From NCBI GenBank assembly GCA_027475525.1, contig JAMWFC010000044.1, forward strand, positions 1,303,340-1,367,339: a stretch of 64,000 bases of DNA, in the 5' to 3' direction. Of this stretch, positions 62,107 through 64,000 are shown one piece after another. The translations under genes and the position numbers were made by a program. The stretch comes from Macrolepiota albuminosa. Its lineage: Eukaryota; Basidiomycota; Agaricomycetes; Agaricales; Agaricaceae. The notes below the pieces were generated by a model, which saw only the letters and a program-made list of their open reading frames with translations, searched no databases and was not told the origin of the DNA. Position 1 is the first letter of the stretch, and every line of letters begins with the position of its first letter.

Positions 62107-62345
62107 AGCAGATGTGTGTGTCGAAGTAGGAAGGGTGGTGGTGCTTATGTTACTTAGCGTTGATGTAGTGGATACGGGCTTAGTTAATTCTGAGTCGTTA
62201 AATTCTGGCAATAATAACCTAGAGAGCTCTTCTAGAGGAGTAAGCGGCGTATGGTTTTTGCCTGCTAAGTACTCAAAAGGTCAGGAAAAAGGGAAAAAGC
62301 TTTCGGTTAGGCTGTCTGGGGCGGCCTCAAGGCTCCTGGTCTAAA
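62107..62345 (-). pseudogene. Gypsy-C gag, N-terminal part
   Basis: Minus-strand text LLPEFNDSELTKPVSTTSTL and further Ser/Thr-rich residues run into the Gypsy-2 target site. After removal of the insertion they continue in frame with ..AGIEQPNNQRMPPRNH at 51585. This confirms one gag gene split by Gypsy-2. Confidence 0.65.
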
Positions 62346-62853
62346 GTCTGTCTTGGTAGCGCATCTGGTAAGTGTGGTAAATCGGTGGTGCTTGATTCAA
62401 AAGTGCTCTTCAACAGGAGGTGGCGCTGTTGCTGGGCTTGAGTTTCTGGCAGAATTCTGTCTCAAAAGAACCCCTTGCAGTGGGCTCCAAAATGATGATA
62501 CCAACTGTGGTTGGGTGCACTGGACGTATACGCAGTACAGTGCTGTTTCCAGCACCTGGCATATATAGTTGTGAGGAGTCCTAACAGGGTCCTGGTGTGC
62601 TCAAGCAGAGGTGATAGAACAATGCGCCAGATAATAGCGCCTCGGGTGCTACCTAGCAAATGGTAAGCATCATAGTTTAAGCAAAGATATAGAAGAAAAG
62701 ATGAGTAGTGCAGTGTAATGTGCCTGTAGATGGCACCGTGGACGACAAAGACGAGATAGACGAGGCTAGCACCCGACTTAGTGACAAAGTCAGATAAAGC
62801 TAGTGCAATTTGAATACTAAGTGTAACTGGGTGCTCAAAAGGTTACGATTCAT
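62346..62853. other. Gypsy-C leader
   Basis: About 500 bp between the LTR and gag without recognised coding. Adjacent to the LTR the minus strand reads ATGAATCGTAACC; no TGG-type primer site and no complement of it in the LTR were found. A GTAAC...GTTAC inverted repeat lies at about 62823-62846. Confidence 0.45.
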
Positions 62854-63563
62854 TGTTATATACATGTAAAGTAGCTATTTTATATACTATGCGCTACTGT
62901 TTTTTTTTCCAAGATAAGTCTATTTCTAGCACTACCTCCTAGTGCCTCTCCTCATAGTTTCCTCTAACGGTGACTTGTCAACGGCAACCTTTTGCATATG
63001 GATGACGGCAACTGATGGCGTTATGACCCACGGTGACCAACGGTGACTCTAAATTGACTTAGAATTATACAGGTCTGCTCACTTTTACTATAACTCCAAT
63101 TGGCCAGACTATTCTGGGGTATGGTCAGAAAATTCTCAATAGGTGCTGTAAGTGCTAATGTCAGTGCTACTCATTATACCAGTTCCTGACAGGTCCAGAT
63201 GTCGGGTTTAAGTATATCCTGTGCTGCTGTCATTGATCCTTTTAGACTTCTGATTAAAGTGCCTTGTCAAATGGCAGCGCCTACTGCTGACTCCTTCTAG
63301 AAGTAATTGGAGTTTGGTTAGAGTCTCATCCCACTGTCGTGTTAGTGCTATACATTCTGAGCCTCCTTTGTCTTTAAAATAGGTGAATGAAGTGTGCTGA
63401 AGGCCTGGTAACTGGTGAATAGAATAAATGGATAAGTCCTGCAATAAAGCGACAGAGCTAGGGCTGCTCTGTACCCAAACTGGTCACTAGAGTCTCCAGT
63501 GTGTCAAGTGTCAGTTGGCCTATAATGTTTCTTGATGCGCTCAGTCCAAGTAGAAGCCTATCA
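62854..63563 (-). repeat. Gypsy-C 5' LTR (LTR3)
   Basis: Plus strand TGTTATATACATG ... GAAGCCTATCA, 710 bp, same family as LTR1 and LTR2. Its orientation relative to the Gypsy-C gag makes it a 5' LTR. Confidence 0.8.
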
Positions 63564-63669
63564 CCAGAGCATAGTCTAGAGTTCCAGACACCCAAAATAC
63601 ATGTAGAATAAGTCCACCTTGTAAGGGCATTGCTTTTCTGGAAAGCTTCTGACTCAGCGAAACCTGACA
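63564..63669 (+). repeat. LTR end fragment, Gypsy-1/2 family
   Basis: AGAGTTCCAGACACCC ... GACTCAGCGAAACCTGACA aligns with the last ~95 bp of the Gypsy-1 LTR. Its 5' part is cut by LTR3. Confidence 0.75.
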
Positions 63670-64000
63670 TTAAGGTTAAAGTTGATTCAGATTTGACATA
63701 GGAAATTTTGTGGCCAATGATATTTTTCTATTGTGCTATGCAGACACAAAATGTCATGACCTCCTGTGGTATGTAAGTTCCTTGCTTATGTGATAGTTGT
63801 TGTCTGGCAGTATTAGTGTGTGTTGACATATGTCAATTGTGTGTGTTTGTAAATCAGATCAAATTGACCAAACTCTATGCCAGGGAGGGTTGGTAAATTG
63901 GATTATTGGCAGTGGTCAAAATGAATATGTGCTGAAAGGGAGGTGGATTTTTACAACCTTGGAGATTTGAACAAATGTTCTCAGTGAAAGCTTGTACCTC
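63670..64000. other. Right end of window, nothing recognised
   Basis: AT-rich, CpG-free sequence without open frames or repeat ends that I can assign. Confidence 0.5.

Noticed and set aside
62796..62853. Possible tRNA-like sequence next to LTR3 (and at 22019-22074).
   Set aside because: A T-loop-like GTTCAAAT is present, but no acceptor, D and anticodon stems can be paired in the right spacing.
1..64000. CRISPR arrays, rRNA, bacterial operons, ribosome-binding sites.
   Set aside because: No regularly spaced short repeats with unique spacers, no rRNA motifs, and introns plus eukaryotic transposons rule out a prokaryotic reading.

Overview
The window is repeat-dominated nuclear DNA from a basidiomycete fungus, most likely an Agaricomycete. 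The evidence is the type of transposable element: a KDZ-type transposase, Tad1-like LINEs, and Gypsy elements with protease, RNase H and integrase signatures familiar from mushroom-forming fungi. I see no convincing host housekeeping gene, tRNA, rRNA or CRISPR array. Nearly everything is mobile DNA, much of it nested. Base composition splits sharply: two young Gypsy elements are GC-rich, while older DNA is AT-rich and strongly depleted in CpG.

Layout. 1-6460: a decayed Copia element (Copia-D, minus strand) with a Gypsy solo LTR inside. 7012-11650: a Copia fragment, then LINE-F (ORF1, endonuclease, start of RT) ending in an inverted RT segment. 11655-21239: Gypsy-A (plus strand), with gag/protease, RNase H and integrase but no RT, then an antisense gene and a 3' LTR. 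22075-27552: the mirror-image 3' half of a second copy, Gypsy-B (minus strand), carrying two nested solo LTRs. 27865-28660: a protease fragment of another retroelement. 28668-44051: a KDZ DNA transposon that had inserted into Copia-C1, with an inverted left end and Gypsy-1 (31185-41001, target duplication CTAAT) inside it. 44052-47627: 5' part of Copia-C1. 47628-50545: LTR and Copia remnants and LINE-E. 50546-63563: Gypsy-C gag and 5' LTR, split by Gypsy-2 (51586-62101, minus strand, target duplication ATACC). 63564-64000: LTR remnant and unremarkable DNA.

The most interesting system is in the Gypsy elements. Gypsy-1 and Gypsy-2 are chromodomain elements. Both encode, between pol and the 3' LTR and on the opposite strand, a four-exon gene with matching exon phases. 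Its product has a Zn2Cys6-like cysteine cluster, basic NLS-like stretches and, best seen in Gypsy-2, a long coiled coil. The distant Gypsy-A/B family carries a comparable antisense gene in the same place. The same chromoviral elements have two tandem retropepsin domains, a gag/pol overlap in the -1 frame, and a Tf1/sushi-type self-priming signal: 13 nt after the 5' LTR are perfectly complementary to 13 nt inside the LTR.

A caution on quality: sixteen tandem duplications with a period of exactly 77 bp occur, all inside repeats. They look like uncollapsed de Bruijn-graph overlaps (k = 77) rather than biology. They shift reading frames, so several apparent breaks in these elements are probably artefacts.
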